The notes under the pieces are model-generated. The model saw only the letters and a program-made list of their open reading frames with translations, was not told the DNA's origin and ran no database searches. A stretch of 37,300 bases of DNA, taken from NCBI GenBank assembly GCA_964342575.1, contig CAYFGZ010000021.1, positions 1 to 37,300 of the forward strand, given 5' to 3'. A program made the position numbers and the translations under genes. How positions within the stretch are numbered: position 1 is the stretch's first letter; every line of letters starts with the position of its first letter. Below, piece after piece: positions 16,176 through 24,661 of this stretch. This DNA is from GCA-002701455 sp964342575 (GTDB lineage Bacteria > Pseudomonadota > Alphaproteobacteria > Thalassobaculales > Thalassobaculaceae).

Positions 16176-17273
16176 TTAAATATCTCCAAATAGAAAACCT
16201 AATAGCGCAAAACGGGCACCACAACGCATTTCTACCACTTCATGCAAAAGCGAACATGAAAAAACAATCGCAGTTCCCGAAGCCGGTTTGTACAATTGCG
16301 AACTAAATTCAGGAAATCTTAATTCGGCGCCCTCATAATCAGCAGCGTTCAGATTTACAGTGACCGCAAAACGCCTATGCGCCACATTAGGCTCGTTATT
16401 ATCACGATGTCCAATCTTTTCACCACCACGCTTACCTTCATATCGCGCTATTCTATATCTTTCGTGCCGGGTTATTTTATAGTTAAAAGCTTTTTTTATT
16501 TCTGGGAATAATCTGCTCTGTAACTTTTCACTTATGAAGTTTTGTGTCTCTCGCTCTACAACCCAATGGTCGACACGATCTTCTCTACCTTGATCCGGAA
16601 TCCTCATCTTACAATCAGTTTTTCGATCCCCAAGCATCATATGTCCCGGTTGTACAAATTCATTTCCCCGTGTACGAAAAATCTCTATCAAATGGCAGCA
16701 ATCCGACTGACTTAGAACGTCTGGGACCGTCAGTACTGGAGGATGGATCCCCGGCTCAAATGTCGCTCTTCTCTCAGACTGCTGTTGTATAGAATCTAAT
16801 AAACTATCTATTATTACCTTTACGTCGTCCTTTTTTTCTGTTTCAGACAACGTCAGTATACTCAAGATATGTTGATTAGCTGCTACCGTTACTAAAAGGC
16901 TGGTATCTTGGCTCCGGCCTAGCTGACTATGAACAACTCTTTCACAATCAATCAACTTCATCGCCCCGGCCTTGTGTTCGCCATATATCGACCCTACTTG
17001 CCCAGATATGTTGCCTACCCCAAGCCCAGCCAGTACAGGGCGATTGGCTGGTACACTGGGGGATTCAATTAGAAACGGGCGCACAGCCATTTTCTCTATA
17101 TCGCCACGTTTTTCGCTAATGCGAGAAAATATCTCCATTAGGATATCTCTCGGTCCGCCTGAAACGACAAAAATGTTGTAACGACCCGCCATCGGAGGAG
17201 AGATAAGGCTCACTTGTTCCCCACGGGGGCCTTTCAAATTCCAATCCGGGCATATATCTCCTGGTTCTAGCAT
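16176..17273 (-). CDS. Peroxiredoxin-like domain fused to a 2OG-Fe(II) oxygenase
   Basis: This 365-residue protein has two parts. The N-terminal 165 residues look like an AhpC/TSA thioredoxin fold (LEPGDICPDWNLKGPRGEQV opening), but the place where a peroxidatic cysteine would lie reads VVSGGPRDIL and has no Cys. The C-terminal part (about 175-365) is a prolyl-4-hydroxylase-type 2-oxoglutarate/Fe(II) dioxygenase: iron ligands His289 and Asp291 (GHRDNN) and His344 (LLHEV), with Arg354 for 2OG, and the strand AVTVNLN near 303-309. It probably hydroxylates a protein or peptide, but the substrate is unknown. It is monocistronic, lacks a clear ribosome binding site, and converges with tRNA-Arg. 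Confidence 0.8.
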   Translation of the reverse strand: MLEPGDICPDWNLKGPRGEQVSLISPPMAGRYNIFVVSGGPRDILMEIFSRISEKRGDIEKMAVRPFLIESPSVPANRPVLAGLGVGNISGQVGSIYGEHKAGAMKLIDCERVVHSQLGRSQDTSLLVTVAANQHILSILTLSETEKKDDVKVIIDSLLDSIQQQSERRATFEPGIHPPVLTVPDVLSQSDCCHLIEIFRTRGNEFVQPGHMMLGDRKTDCKMRIPDQGREDRVDHWVVERETQNFISEKLQSRLFPEIKKAFNYKITRHERYRIARYEGKRGGEKIGHRDNNEPNVAHRRFAVTVNLNAADYEGAELRFPEFSSQLYKPASGTAIVFSCSLLHEVVEMRCGARFALLGFLFGDI

Positions 17274-17367
17274 ATATCAATCATTTAAATGTATTTCGCC
17301 ACACTTGAAAAACAATTAGCGTAACTCACGTTGATTAATTTTAATAATTATTTGGTTTTAACACTAA

Positions 17368-17400
17368 GAAACCGGCCATTTTTGGCCGGTTTCCTTTTTT
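17368..17400 (+). terminator. Strong intrinsic terminator, plus-strand orientation
   Basis: GAAACCGGCC (17368-17377), a 6-base loop, then GGCCGGTTTC (17384-17393) make a perfect 10-bp stem followed by CTTTTTT. The T tract is only on the plus strand, yet the flanking genes are both on minus. On minus it lies 48 bases after the stop of the PuuD-like gene and ahead of the oxygenase gene, so it may work there with a weak U tract. Confidence 0.75.
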
Positions 17401-17440
17401 AACACATGCTAACGTATTAGCAATATATCATCACGAAAAA

Positions 17441-18055
17441 TCAATATACATTCTGCGCTGAAACCATCGCATAAAGCATAGGTATAGACAGCAAAGTATT
17501 CGTTCTCGAGAATAACATAGCGGTTCTAGCAGACTTCGCTTTAGTGTCAGCATCTACCTCTTCCGGCAAAAGCCCTAGGGCTTTTTGCTGATTCGGCCAT
17601 ATGACAAACCACACATTAAACCACATAATTGCTCCTAACCACATACCTATACCAATGGCAGTGTGCTTAGCTACACCATCCGATAAACCTAACTGAATAG
17701 CATCCCAAAGATAGCCATTCATCCAGGCTAAAATCAGGCCTGTAACAATGGTCGCCATTGCTCCCCATCTAAACCAGAATAGCACAGCAGGTGCTATTAC
17801 TTTTCCGATTGCTGGCTTTTGTTCATCCGGGATATTGGGCATATTTGGTATTTGCACAAAATTCAAATACCAAAGCAACCCTATCCACATCACACCACTC
17901 AGAACATGCAACCAGCGAAGAAAAAAGGTCGCATAGGCATGATCTACCGAGAACTTATCAGCGCCTGGAAACTGAGACACCACCGCAATCATTATAATTG
18001 TTAAAACAATGCCGGCTATTACCGTATTCCGCAGGCTAGTTAAAATTGTCGCCAT
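17441..18055 (-). CDS. PuuD-like (urate oxidase N-terminal-type) membrane protein
   Basis: This roughly 204-residue membrane protein has about four to five hydrophobic segments. The segment FFLRWLHVLSGVMWIGLLWYLNFVQIP resembles the N-terminal membrane domain of PuuD-type urate oxidases, including a membrane-embedded His next to Trp. The C-terminal cytochrome c domain of true PuuD is absent, and no purine catabolic gene is nearby. A role in urate oxidation is therefore doubtful; a heme-binding or electron-transfer role is possible. The ATG at 18055 follows GGGGGGAAAG closely; an upstream ATG at 18076 would add 7 residues but has no ribosome binding site. The gene is divergent from the 18344 operon. 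Confidence 0.65.
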   Translation of the reverse strand: MATILTSLRNTVIAGIVLTIIMIAVVSQFPGADKFSVDHAYATFFLRWLHVLSGVMWIGLLWYLNFVQIPNMPNIPDEQKPAIGKVIAPAVLFWFRWGAMATIVTGLILAWMNGYLWDAIQLGLSDGVAKHTAIGIGMWLGAIMWFNVWFVIWPNQQKALGLLPEEVDADTKAKSARTAMLFSRTNTLLSIPMLYAMVSAQNVY

Positions 18056-18295
18056 CTTTCCCCCCAAATCGATCATTTTTTAGCAAAAGCGATTCGACTT
18101 TCCAAAAATTAAAAGTAAGTAGAATACGCTTTCGGCATATTAGCTACGCCAGTTATTGTAATTCAGTCTAGAACCGAATAAAAGAGGTCTATTTAACATT
18201 TGTCCAAAACTTGCGATTGATATTTTGTTTTACTAGCGTTCTGACAAAAAAAACACATAAAAACTAGTGTATTATTGTTTAAAAATAGAAAAGAT

Positions 18296-18317
18296 TACTA
18301 AAATTAGTACTTATAAT
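18296..18317 (+). promoter_or_regulatory. Possible promoter and dyad upstream of the 18344 operon
   Basis: TATAAT at 18312-18317 would serve as a -10 element; no good -35 is at 17 bases. A perfect 6-bp dyad TACTAA-AA-TTAGTA (18296-18309) lies directly upstream, in the spacer, where a repressor could act. The ATG of the first gene is 26 bases after the hexamer. Confidence 0.35.
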
Positions 18318-18343
18318 CACTGTAAGTGAGTAGCTGTTATACC

Positions 18344-18754
18344 ATGGCAGAATTGTTTACACCCACCCCAGAGCCTGATCAAGACCCTGAAAAACCCCGG
18401 CTCATTGCTACAGAAACAAAAATTACGCGGACAGTTGCTGTCGGTTTAATACTTGCTTGGCTTTGGTGGTGGTGGAATGGATATGAGGATGGGGCATATT
18501 GGATAATCGCTGCCCTGGTGTTTCTGGCCACGGGCGAAACCCGCCCCCATTACTACAAATTTTTATCACCAATCTGGACACCACTAAGCTACTTTGTAAG
18601 TCCAATAGTTTTTTGCCTCGTCACTATAACCCGCGTTATTATTCCCGAACGCTATCGAACGCCCCAAAAAGTTCTCAAGCCTTTGAGCTTTAAAGAAATA
18701 AATGAAGCCTTGGATGAAGCCGCAGCGGAACATGAAAATAAAAAACGAGAATAA
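18344..18754 (+). CDS. Small membrane protein of unknown function
   Basis: This 136-residue protein has a Pro/Glu-rich cytoplasmic N-terminus, two to three membrane segments (about 31-60 and 72-95), and a charged C-terminal tail rich in Glu and Lys. The first membrane segment is notable for LAWLWWWWNGYEDGAYWII, with four consecutive tryptophans. No family is recognised. The ATG at 18344 (MAELFTPT) is preferred to an upstream GTG at 18326. The VOC gene begins 2 bases after its stop, so the two are probably cotranscribed and translationally coupled. Confidence 0.7.
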   Translation: MAELFTPTPEPDQDPEKPRLIATETKITRTVAVGLILAWLWWWWNGYEDGAYWIIAALVFLATGETRPHYYKFLSPIWTPLSYFVSPIVFCLVTITRVIIPERYRTPQKVLKPLSFKEINEALDEAAAEHENKKRE

Positions 18755-18756
18755 CA

Positions 18757-19647
18757 ATGAATTCTGTCAGGCAATCACATGAAGGAGATGAAATTTCCCT
18801 TAGTCATATAACTTACGTAGTGACCGACCTGAAAACAGCGCGGGAAACACTTAAAAAACTAGGGTTTAAGATCATTTTCGGGAATTACAACCCAGCCCAT
18901 GACGTAATAAATAGTATCCGGCTAGGTCTAGGTAGCAGCTTTATTGAAATCACTAATGCTCCTGATTTTCCGAAAAAAAGCAGTCAGGGTATAGGCATTC
19001 AAGCCTTGGGATTTGGAACTAACAATATTGAAGCGACCCAGGGGCGTTTGACACTAAATGGGTTTCATCCTCTACCGTTGATTTCAAAAAATTTTAGAAT
19101 GAAAAAGCCCAAGGGTGAAATAATGGAATCTAAAAGCAGATTATGCTGGCTCAAAGAAAAAGATATGCCCGAGGTCCACGCCGAGTTTATACAGTTCCCC
19201 CCTGTACAGCCAAAAAAAGCGCCATCACTCTCGCCTATTACACTCCACGACAATCATATTGTTAGCTTTAACGATGTGATACTGTGCGTAAGCAATCCCG
19301 AAGAGGTAGTAGCTAGGTATTGCTGGTTCACCGATCAAGGGTCGCCACAATTTTTATTGGACCGGTACTGGAAAATAACACTCTATCATGGTAGCCTTAT
19401 TATTTGCTCTACATCTCAAATAGATCAACTTCATGGTGCGCGAAATACTGCTAAACAACCCACAATACCCGGTTATTCGCTAATATCTAGTAACTTGAAG
19501 AAAACTAAAGAGTATTTTGAAGAGGTAGGATTAAAACCTCTAAAAAACACAAAAGACCTCTTACTAATAAATCTTCCACCAGCTATTGGGGGAAAGGTTT
19601 TTATAGCAGAAGACGAACTTGCTTTTCCCTGGAATTGCAACGGCTAA
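18757..19647 (+). CDS. VOC-family glyoxalase-like protein
   Basis: This 296-residue protein is a vicinal-oxygen-chelate protein of the Glyoxalase_3 type. The N-terminal half has the beta-alpha-beta opening LSHITYVVTDLKTARETLKK near residue 15, with His17 a likely metal ligand, then the strand RLGLGSSFIEITN near 55-67. A second VOC module seems to begin near residue 170 (FNDVILCVSNPEEVVARY). Known members include dioxygenases, isomerases and resistance proteins, so the substrate cannot be given. It starts 2 bases after the membrane-protein gene. It converges with gyrB with 19 bases between stops. Confidence 0.75.
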   Translation: MNSVRQSHEGDEISLSHITYVVTDLKTARETLKKLGFKIIFGNYNPAHDVINSIRLGLGSSFIEITNAPDFPKKSSQGIGIQALGFGTNNIEATQGRLTLNGFHPLPLISKNFRMKKPKGEIMESKSRLCWLKEKDMPEVHAEFIQFPPVQPKKAPSLSPITLHDNHIVSFNDVILCVSNPEEVVARYCWFTDQGSPQFLLDRYWKITLYHGSLIICSTSQIDQLHGARNTAKQPTIPGYSLISSNLKKTKEYFEEVGLKPLKNTKDLLLINLPPAIGGKVFIAEDELAFPWNCNG

Positions 19648-19666
19648 TAGGCACCGAAACTGTTTG

Positions 19667-22096
19667 TCATATATCCAGATTAGCCACTTTGAGGGCGTTT
19701 TCTTGAATAAAATCGCGCCGGGGCTCGACTACATCACCCATAAGCGTCGAAAAAATTTCCGCAGCTTCTTCTGAATGATTAATTTTTACCTGAAGTAGAG
19801 TCCGCTGATTAGGATCTAACGTTGTTTCCCATAACTGGTCCGGGTTCATTTCACCCAGACCTTTATATCGGTTTATTGCCAATCCTTTTCTCCCCAGTTC
19901 TTGGATAACCTCACTTAAACTCACAGGACCATCTATCGTCTGGGTCGTATCTTTAGTTTCAAGTTTTGCCGGTTTTCCGAAAATTTCTTGAAGATCGCCC
20001 ACCATGTTATCCAGCTCTCTAGCTTCAGGTGTTCTAATGAGCTGAGAATCAATAACATAATTTTCAGTTACACCGCGCAGAGTTCTCTCAAACGTCATCG
20101 TCTGATTGGTTTCATCGAAACTGCCGCTCCATCCCTGTTCTGAGTGAATGGATAATTGGTTCAAACGCTGCGCCACATAGGCCACGGCTTCCACCGCATG
20201 GTCAAAACCTTGGGGCCCCATGACCCCAGCAATAGCACATTGTTCTGTGACTAATTGTGAGCCAATGCGCCGCACTAATACTCCAATCATAGCTCGCGCC
20301 TCTCTAGCGCGTTCTACAACAGCAATTAAATCATTTCCAGCAAGTGTGCTCCCATTAGATAGATGGAGGGTGACACCTTCGGCACCGTTACTGGTCAAAT
20401 AATCATCGAGTTCCTTATCGTCTTTTAAGTAGGTCTCCGATTGACCACGTTTCGCCCGGTATAGCGGCGGTTGAGCGATATAGAGGTAACCCGCCTCAAT
20501 AAGTTCTGGCATCTGACGAAAGAAGAATGTCAACAATAAAGTTCTTATGTGTGAGCCGTCCACGTCGGCATCAGTCATGATTATCACTTTATGGTAGCGA
20601 ATTTTAGAAAGATCAAATTCATCAGGGCCTATACTCGTTCCCAAAGCAGCAATCATGGTCCCTATTTCTTGGCTCGATAGCATCTTATCAAATCTGGCGC
20701 GTTCCACATTTAAAATTTTACCTTTCAAAGGCAGGATCGCCTGTGTTTTTCGCACTCTCCCCTGTTTCGCGGATCCCCCTGCGGAATCACCTTCCACCAA
20801 AAACAATTCAGCCAAGGCCGGGTCGCGCTCCTGGCAATCCGCCAATTTACCTGGCAAGCTCGATATATCCAAAGCCCCTTTTCTTCGAGTCAATTCTCGC
20901 GCCTTACGGGCAGCCTCTCTCGCAGTAGCCGCCTCATACGCTTTAGAAACAATTTTTCTAGCATCCGTTGGATGTTCTTCAAACCATTGTTGCAGTTTAT
21001 CTGAAACCGCAGACTCGACAACCGGGCGCACTTCTGATGAAACTAATTTATCCTTCGTTTGAGATGAAAATTTTGGATCCGGAACCTTCACGGATAACAC
21101 ACACGTCAGTCCTTCGCGCGCATCTTCGCCCGTAAGTTGGGCTTTTTCTTTTTTGGATATTCCACTTTCTATCGCGTAAGAGTTAACAGTACGTGTCAAA
21201 GCGGCTCGAAAACCAGCCAAGTGTGCTCCTCCATCCCTTTGGGGTATGTTGTTGGTAAAACACAGCATGGTCTCATGGTAACTATCGGTCCATTCCATGG
21301 CCAATTCTACAGTTATACCCTCCCGTTCAGATTCAAGTACGAAAGGAGAGTGAATTGGTTGGTGAGATCTATCTAAATAACTAACAAATGCGATCAACCC
21401 ACCCTCATATTCAAGGTCGATTATTTTGGGGTCCACCTCTCTATCGTCTTTTAACCTTATATGAACTCCCGAATTGAGAAACGCCAACTCTCTAAGGCGA
21501 TGCTCTAGCCTCGGCAGCTCAAATTTAATGTTAGTAAATGTTTCGCTAGATGGCTTGAACGTTATCTCAGTGCCCGATTTTCCAATAGCGTCTCCGACGA
21601 TCTTCAGATTCGCCTCTGGTTCACCGTTGCGGAAACGCATAAAATGTTCCTTATCATCTCGCCATATGCGAAGTTCCAGCAGTTCCGAGAGGGCATTGAC
21701 AACCGACACGCCAACGCCGTGTAATCCACCAGAGATTTTATACGAGTTTTGATTAAACTTCCCCCCAGCATGGAGTTGAGTCATAATAACTTCTGCCGCC
21801 GATACACCTTCTTCTTGGTGTATATCCACTGGGACCCCTCTACCGTTATCACGAACTGTAGTGGAGCCGTCTCCGTTCAATACTACTTCTACCAAATCAC
21901 AGTGTCCCGCAAGAGATTCGTCAATAGCGTTGTCCACCACTTCATATATCATATGATGCAAACCAGATCCGTCGTCTGTATCACCTATGTACATGCCCGG
22001 CCGCTTTCGCACGGCATCTAACCCTCGCAGAACTTGAATTGAATCAGCATCATATTCGTTAGCATCTTCAGAACTTGGGAGTTGCTTATTAGACAT
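19667..22096 (-). CDS. gyrB: DNA gyrase subunit B
   Basis: GyrB supplies the ATPase and TOPRIM parts of gyrase, which introduces negative supercoils. The 809-residue length is normal. The GHKL ATPase has the opening LRGLDAVRKRPGMYIGDT, Glu53 and Asn56 near VVDNAIDE, and LHGVGVSVVNALS (125-137). TOPRIM has VEGDSAGGSAKQGR and DADVDGSHIRTLLLTFFFR. The C-terminus has the NRYKGLGEMNPDQLWETTLDP signature. The gene follows recF after 33 bases in the dnaN-recF-gyrB order. Only a weak ribosome binding site precedes the ATG. Confidence 0.98.
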   Translation of the reverse strand: MSNKQLPSSEDANEYDADSIQVLRGLDAVRKRPGMYIGDTDDGSGLHHMIYEVVDNAIDESLAGHCDLVEVVLNGDGSTTVRDNGRGVPVDIHQEEGVSAAEVIMTQLHAGGKFNQNSYKISGGLHGVGVSVVNALSELLELRIWRDDKEHFMRFRNGEPEANLKIVGDAIGKSGTEITFKPSSETFTNIKFELPRLEHRLRELAFLNSGVHIRLKDDREVDPKIIDLEYEGGLIAFVSYLDRSHQPIHSPFVLESEREGITVELAMEWTDSYHETMLCFTNNIPQRDGGAHLAGFRAALTRTVNSYAIESGISKKEKAQLTGEDAREGLTCVLSVKVPDPKFSSQTKDKLVSSEVRPVVESAVSDKLQQWFEEHPTDARKIVSKAYEAATAREAARKARELTRRKGALDISSLPGKLADCQERDPALAELFLVEGDSAGGSAKQGRVRKTQAILPLKGKILNVERARFDKMLSSQEIGTMIAALGTSIGPDEFDLSKIRYHKVIIMTDADVDGSHIRTLLLTFFFRQMPELIEAGYLYIAQPPLYRAKRGQSETYLKDDKELDDYLTSNGAEGVTLHLSNGSTLAGNDLIAVVERAREARAMIGVLVRRIGSQLVTEQCAIAGVMGPQGFDHAVEAVAYVAQRLNQLSIHSEQGWSGSFDETNQTMTFERTLRGVTENYVIDSQLIRTPEARELDNMVGDLQEIFGKPAKLETKDTTQTIDGPVSLSEVIQELGRKGLAINRYKGLGEMNPDQLWETTLDPNQRTLLQVKINHSEEAAEIFSTLMGDVVEPRRDFIQENALKVANLDI

Positions 22097-22129
22097 AGAT
22101 TAACCAATCTTTTTATTTGTGCCAGTTGA

Positions 22130-23350
22130 CTACTGATGAACCAATTCACCATCAAAAATTTCATAGAAATCCGCTTTTGAACCAAGCGTACCAAAAAGTG
22201 ACGCATCGGTACCTGTCATCCAGACCTGGCTGCCGAGAGAACCCAACAGATCAAACAGTGCCTCTCTTCTTAATTCATCGAGATGAGCCACCACTTCGTC
22301 GAGCAGCATTAACGGTGAATTTCCAAATTCCAGTTTTCTAAGTTTCCCATGAGCTAGCATAATTGATATCAAAAGAGCTTTTTGCTCGCCTGTAGAACAT
22401 TGGTTTGCGGGAGTATTTTTTAGTGAATGCAGACAATTGAATTCACTACGATGAGGACCGACAACCTCATAAGGCTCAATCACCCCTTTAATTCGCGCCT
22501 GTTCAAGGCTCTCCTTAAATTTATCCTCTACTTCCAGGGCCGAGTTTTTTTCTAGCCATTTTTCAATTTCCCCTTCAACCGACAATCGTACTCCAGGAAA
22601 TGGACCCACGTTTTGCCCCAAAATCGGTGACAACCGGCGAATTAAATCGCACCTAGCGGCTATGATTGCTACCCCGGTTTCCGCTATCTGTGACTCGAGA
22701 GCCAAGCACCATTTGTGATCTCGATAACTCGATTGCAAAAGTTTACGATGCTGTCGAAGGGTATAATTATACGTATTAACGCGGGTTGAATGGGTGGCGT
22801 CGAAAGCAAAAACAAGTCTATCGAAAAAACGCCTCCTTTGATTGGCTCCATCATGAAAAAGTCGATCCATCTGAGGTGTCAGCCATGATACCGCCAAATA
22901 TTTATTTAATTCAGTTTGCGATTTGGCTGGGTTGCCGTTTATCTTTATTAATCTTTTATTCCCCCCTTTCATTTCCGTTTCCGTATACCTACCCGTGCCT
23001 ATTGTTATAAGATCATCGCCAACCGCCAATTCTACGGAAATAGCCCATGCATTATAATCAGTCTCCAAAGAAGTAGAGAGTCGCGTTGGTTGTGCTTCGC
23101 AAACCTTATCAAGCTCCACAAGCTTCGCTCGGCGAAATCCTCTGCCCGGCGAAAGTAGAGATAACGCCTCGAGAAGGTTGGTCTTGCCAGCACCATTGTC
23201 CCCGGTTAACACAACGATATCGTGAGTTGGCTTGAATATAGCTTTTGAATAATTCCTGAAATTAGAGACGACCAATCTTCTCACTGCCAGTCCCGCGGAC
23301 TTGGACCTGACGACGGCGCTTGACTCAAAAACCTCCCGTTCCACGACCAT
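22130..23350 (-). CDS. recF: DNA replication and repair protein RecF
   Basis: RecF is an SMC-like ATPase that loads RecA at gaps together with RecO and RecR. Walker A is GDNGAGKT (50-57), following VRRLVVSNFRNY. The ABC signature region is STGEQKALLISIMLAHGK, with Walker B in PLMLLDEVVAHLD near residue 345. At 406 residues it is slightly longer than many RecF proteins because of about 20 extra N-terminal residues; no shorter ATG start is available. It lies between dnaN and gyrB on the same strand. Confidence 0.95.
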   Translation of the reverse strand: MVVEREVFESSAVVRSKSAGLAVRRLVVSNFRNYSKAIFKPTHDIVVLTGDNGAGKTNLLEALSLLSPGRGFRRAKLVELDKVCEAQPTRLSTSLETDYNAWAISVELAVGDDLITIGTGRYTETEMKGGNKRLIKINGNPAKSQTELNKYLAVSWLTPQMDRLFHDGANQRRRFFDRLVFAFDATHSTRVNTYNYTLRQHRKLLQSSYRDHKWCLALESQIAETGVAIIAARCDLIRRLSPILGQNVGPFPGVRLSVEGEIEKWLEKNSALEVEDKFKESLEQARIKGVIEPYEVVGPHRSEFNCLHSLKNTPANQCSTGEQKALLISIMLAHGKLRKLEFGNSPLMLLDEVVAHLDELRREALFDLLGSLGSQVWMTGTDASLFGTLGSKADFYEIFDGELVHQ

Positions 23351-23403
23351 CAGATTTGATGTCCGGTAGGCGCTATTTTGTAGCTAATTTCTAGGGTTTC
23401 CAC

Positions 23404-24522
23404 TCAAACTCGCATTGGCATCAGGACATAAAGAGCGCTATTATCTTCCAGATCTCTCACAATAGTTGGCGAACCCGAATCAGCCAGGGAAAACTCTATA
23501 TTCTCGCCTTCTATTTGATTTGCTATATCAAGTAAATATCGTGAATTAAATCCAATCTCTATGGTATCACCCGAATAGTTAACCTCTAGTTCTTCTGTAG
23601 CGGTCCCACTTTCTGGATTACTAGCACTAAGCACCAGACCACCACTGTTAAGTTGTAATTTTATTGATCGGGATTTTTCAGTAGATATAGTTGCAACTCT
23701 ATCTACTGACTCCGCCAAACTCTTGCATTCCACAGACATAATTTTATCATTTCCAGAAGGAATAACTCGTTCATAATCTGGAAAAGTTCCATCGATCAAC
23801 TTCGTCGTCAAAACTGTGTCGCCATTAGCGAAGCACAATTTTGTTTCTGATAGCGAGACGGATATATCTCCCTCATTATCCTCTATCAATTTTCTAATTT
23901 CGGCAACTGCTTTACGCGGAATTATAATGCTTGGCATTTTTTCCGCCCCCTCAGGTAACGGCATTTCTACCCTGGCCAACCGATGTCCATCCGTGGCCAC
24001 GGCACGCAAAACAGGAACTTCGTTTGACTCGGCGGCGTGGAAATATATACCATTGAGGTAGTAGCGCGTTTCTTCATTTGATATAGCAAAGCGTGTTTTA
24101 TCTATCATTGCCCTGGCATTATCGGCAGACATAGAAAACCTGAATGGAAGTTCTTCTCCGTTCATTGTAGGAAATTCGTCTGCGGGCAGAGCAGGAAGGG
24201 TAAACTTGGACCTTCCTGCTGAAACCAGCATCCGACCCGACTCGTTGTCTCCCTCTATGTTCACCTCAGACCCATCGGGTAACTTACGCACTATATCGTA
24301 GAGAATATGTGCCGGTACCGTTAGGGCGCCTTCTTGGCCTACGTTGCACTCTATGCTTTCTAGGATATCCATATCCATATCAGTTGCGGTTAAATTCAAG
24401 CGACCATTTCTCGCCTTTAATAGAACATTCGCAAGGATGGGAATCGTATTGCGTCTCTCAACTACGCTTTGCACATGGCCTAGAGGGCGGAGGAACGAAG
24501 TTCGATCAATTATACATTTCAT
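23404..24522 (-). CDS. dnaN: DNA polymerase III subunit beta (sliding clamp)
   Basis: DnaN forms the ring-shaped clamp that tethers DNA polymerase III. The ATG at 24522 gives 372 residues, the usual length, starting MKCIIDRTSFLRPLGHVQSV; a frame extending to 24561 adds 13 residues outside the family. Conserved segments are VVERRNTIPILANVLL near 19-34 and the C-terminal YVLMPMRV ending. It sits 139 bases downstream of dnaA and has its own predicted -10 element (TATAAT on minus at 24621-24626). Confidence 0.97.
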   Translation of the reverse strand: MKCIIDRTSFLRPLGHVQSVVERRNTIPILANVLLKARNGRLNLTATDMDMDILESIECNVGQEGALTVPAHILYDIVRKLPDGSEVNIEGDNESGRMLVSAGRSKFTLPALPADEFPTMNGEELPFRFSMSADNARAMIDKTRFAISNEETRYYLNGIYFHAAESNEVPVLRAVATDGHRLARVEMPLPEGAEKMPSIIIPRKAVAEIRKLIEDNEGDISVSLSETKLCFANGDTVLTTKLIDGTFPDYERVIPSGNDKIMSVECKSLAESVDRVATISTEKSRSIKLQLNSGGLVLSASNPESGTATEELEVNYSGDTIEIGFNSRYLLDIANQIEGENIEFSLADSGSPTIVRDLEDNSALYVLMPMRV

Positions 24523-24620
24523 CAGCGTATCGTCACCCAGATATAAGTCATCAACTTGCAATCACCTTGTAACGTGATGATGATCGCAATTTAAACAGAC
24601 ATAATAAGTCCTAACTCGTC

Positions 24621-24626
24621 ATTATA
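24621..24626 (-). promoter_or_regulatory. Extended -10 element, probable dnaN promoter
   Basis: On the minus strand TGC-TATAAT forms a consensus extended -10 box in the dnaA-dnaN gap, about 100 bases before the dnaN ATG. No good -35 is at 17 bases. A 5-bp dyad (AACCC/GGGTT, 24634-24651) lies just upstream. dnaN-recF-gyrB could thus be transcribed independently of dnaA. Confidence 0.5.
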
Positions 24627-24661
24627 GCATAAGAACCCTTATAGTTGGGTTATTTATTTTC

